Shown here: positions 62,116 through 64,000 of the stretch, piece after piece
Position numbering within the stretch: the first letter of the stretch is position 1
Layout of the letters: each line of letters opens with the position of its first letter
Source of the DNA: Enoplosus armatus
Taxonomy: Eukaryota > Chordata > Actinopteri > Centrarchiformes > Enoplosidae
Direction: 5' to 3'
NCBI RefSeq assembly: GCF_043641665.1
Contig: NC_092194.1
Coordinates: 13,555,298 to 13,619,297, forward strand
Length of the DNA: 64,000 nt
Notes under the pieces: model-generated
The model's database searches: none
The model's input: only the letters and a program-made list of their open reading frames with translations
Told to the model about the DNA's origin: nothing
Position numbers and translations under genes: made by a program

Positions 62116-64000
62116 AGTTCATGTGTATGTTGTGAAGGATTTTCCTGTTTTTCTCAGTCTACATTTAATCAGATAGACTGTATTTATTTTATTTGTTTGT
62201 TTAATTTTGTAAGTATTATTGACATAAGAAGCAACTTAATTGCTTAAATGAAGGTTGAGAGAGTGAAAGTTTTGACAAAATGTGCCTTCCACATTGTTTT
62301 TTCATTGCATCAGGTTTTCTAAAAGTTTTGAGGCAGAAGAGATGTTTCAAGAATATGAAGGAGACAAGTTAGTGATATGCAGTCGCAATCCTCTCTGTAA
62401 GTATCACCACACTGTCAAAAGCCATTCAGTAAAACAAGCAGTCGTCTCTTTTGCCCCTCTGAGGCTAACTTTGGCCATGTAGTCTGTCAGTCGGCATCAG
62501 AGCAAAAAGACACAATATTCAACTCAGACAAGACATGCCTGTTATCTGTTTTTCTTACATTTCCATATCCATTTTACTTTTCATTTATCAGACATTCCTT
62601 TAATGGTGGAAAATCTCAAAAAATCTCAGAAGCAGAAGTTGAGTTCTCACATAATAATCAGTTTCTATTGTGTCATATTTCAGATGTTTTTGAATAAAAT
62701 GTTTAAGTGTGTTGCTGAGTTGGTTTTACAGCATATAAAAACTTAACTTAGTAATTGGTTTGATTCGTAGCACAGTTGGGAAAATTCTCTTATTTCTCAA
62801 CAGTATTTGCAGATACTGACAAAGTGGACGCTCACTTTGAAGTTGCGTAGTTCACTAAAATCTTTGGGGTCAACCTCAATTCCCCACTCTGCGAGCCGCT
62901 GAATGATCACATATTCATCCCCAATCAAGTGGCTTTCTCCCACATTAGTTTACCTCTCGCTCAGTTCTTCTCTAAACTATTGCCACCCACAGCCAGAAAC
63001 TCATTGCACATAAACACGTTTATATCACCATAAATGGCCGATTTCCTGATGTAGGTGAAATGTTTTTTTATTTGTTCTGACGTTCAAATCACAGAGTGAA
63101 AACAAAACTCAAAGAGATGTTTGGACTGCAGCCGCCCGCCGGTAGTTTGACGCAATGCATAATGTCTTGTGATGGCTGGTTTGTTGATATGAAAAAGGGA
63201 TGTGAAATTGAATCCTATTTTTATTACCTCGTGTTTCATTTGCTCATTTTCCGTTGCCTTCATTTGAAAGCAAGATTAAAATTATACAACAGGCATTTGA
63301 AACCAGAGAGCAAAATATAAAGGATCACTTTCCAAAACCTATCTCACCCTGGAGTACAGAAACAACTGATTTTACCATCTCTGTCTCTATTACAGTAAAT
63401 ACAGCATACAATATTAGGTCTGTGTTTTCCTGCCAGGAACATTTGAGCCATCAGACGCCCAAAATTAAAAACAGGGGTTGAATTTTGCTTGGATTTCTGA
63501 AGAAATGACTTTCTGTTGCATGGCCGGCTGCGTCAGTGGTATCACACAGTGCTTGTCAAAGTTGCATTAGTGGTTTCAGACAAGAGCTCCCAGCGTCAGT
63601 CTTTTTGATTCCACCTCTCATGAGCTCTCATTCACACTCCATTCAAAGGCCCTGATTGGACCGGACAGCTGTGAAAACAATATATATAAACTACACGAGA
63701 GGAGCTGTGCCCTGTTGTCTCAAATCTGTGAGGAGTTATGAAACAGGGGAACGGGGGCGGGATCAGCACAGAGTTATGGAGCTCACAGACTGGAAAAAAC
63801 TTTAAGAGACAAGCAGAAGGAGACAGGAAATGAGCTGAGTATTTCTCGAAGAGGAGCATGAGCCTTGCCGCCCCCTCGTCCAGACATTTTTTTATATACC
63901 TCATTACACACCACTGAGACATAACTAACAGCAGCAGACAGAGTTGTAGTCTGCTCTCGTGATTACTCAAAGACCTTTCAGTTTGCTATGATAAATTACT

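Larger units (their letters stand above)
56057..64000. other. Downstream intergenic, repeat-rich, no gene recognised
   Basis: In mammals the bradykinin receptor genes follow C14orf132, but no seven-helix receptor frame is visible here. The stretch holds repeats at 56650-56960, 60174-60285, 61110-61480 and 61758-62115. Non-repetitive blocks near 57175-57260, 57470-57620 and 63090-63340 look like conserved noncoding DNA by composition only. Confidence 0.5.

Noticed and set aside
56057..64000. Bradykinin receptor gene expected from mammalian synteny
   Set aside because: No frame with several membrane helices or receptor motifs is visible; it probably lies beyond the window or has moved.

Overview
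The window looks like a teleost fish chromosome, probably a percomorph. It is AT-rich and gene-poor, with long CA/GT microsatellites and many degraded short interspersed repeats of kinds common in ray-finned fish genomes. No bacterial gene organisation, rRNA, CRISPR array or phage gene is visible. Nearly all open frames longer than 60 codons appear to be chance frames in intergenic, intronic or repeat DNA. All identifications rest on reading the sequence and on recalled protein families; no database search was run.

Two genes can be supported, both on the + strand and both encoding very small single-pass membrane proteins. (1) At 1380-1526 lies the complete 48-codon frame of the TUNAR microprotein (pTUNAR/BNLN), carried by the transcript first described as the lncRNA TUNA or 'megamind'. 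It sits in an exon whose splice acceptor is at 1339-1340. (2) C14orf132 is split over a 27-nt coding part of exon 1 (29353-29379) and exon 2 (53773-54009). The intron is 24.4 kb, and a 3' UTR of about 2 kb probably ends near 56.05 kb. The order and strand match human chromosome 14q32.2, where TUNAR lies just upstream of C14orf132, so this appears to be a conserved synteny block.

Layout: 1-1340 is upstream intron or flank of TUNAR, with a nearly perfect 48-nt hairpin at 969-1016. 1341-1526 is the TUNAR coding exon, and its 3' noncoding part may run to about 2.1 or 4.2 kb. About 4.2-28.9 kb is intergenic DNA with MITE-like elements, a hAT element with a near-matching 8-bp target duplication, a Tc1-like fragment and microsatellites. 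28.99-29.38 kb is the putative promoter, 5' UTR and first coding exon of C14orf132. 29.38-53.77 kb is its intron, with three inverted-repeat elements and blocks that read like conserved noncoding DNA. 53.77-56.06 kb is the last exon. 56.06-64 kb is repeat-rich downstream DNA with no recognisable gene.

The most interesting observation is that the two neighbouring microproteins share their C-terminal membrane segment. TUNAR has TILNLVVIIFVYIYTT and C14orf132 has [16 protein letters not shown]: 8 of 16 positions identical without gaps, each within one or two residues of the stop. Adjacency, same strand, small size and an acidic/serine-rich lead-in to the helix all fit an old tandem duplication. 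If so, C14orf132 could be a second member of a TUNAR-like, possibly SERCA-modulating, microprotein family. This is inference and would need profile searches and binding tests.
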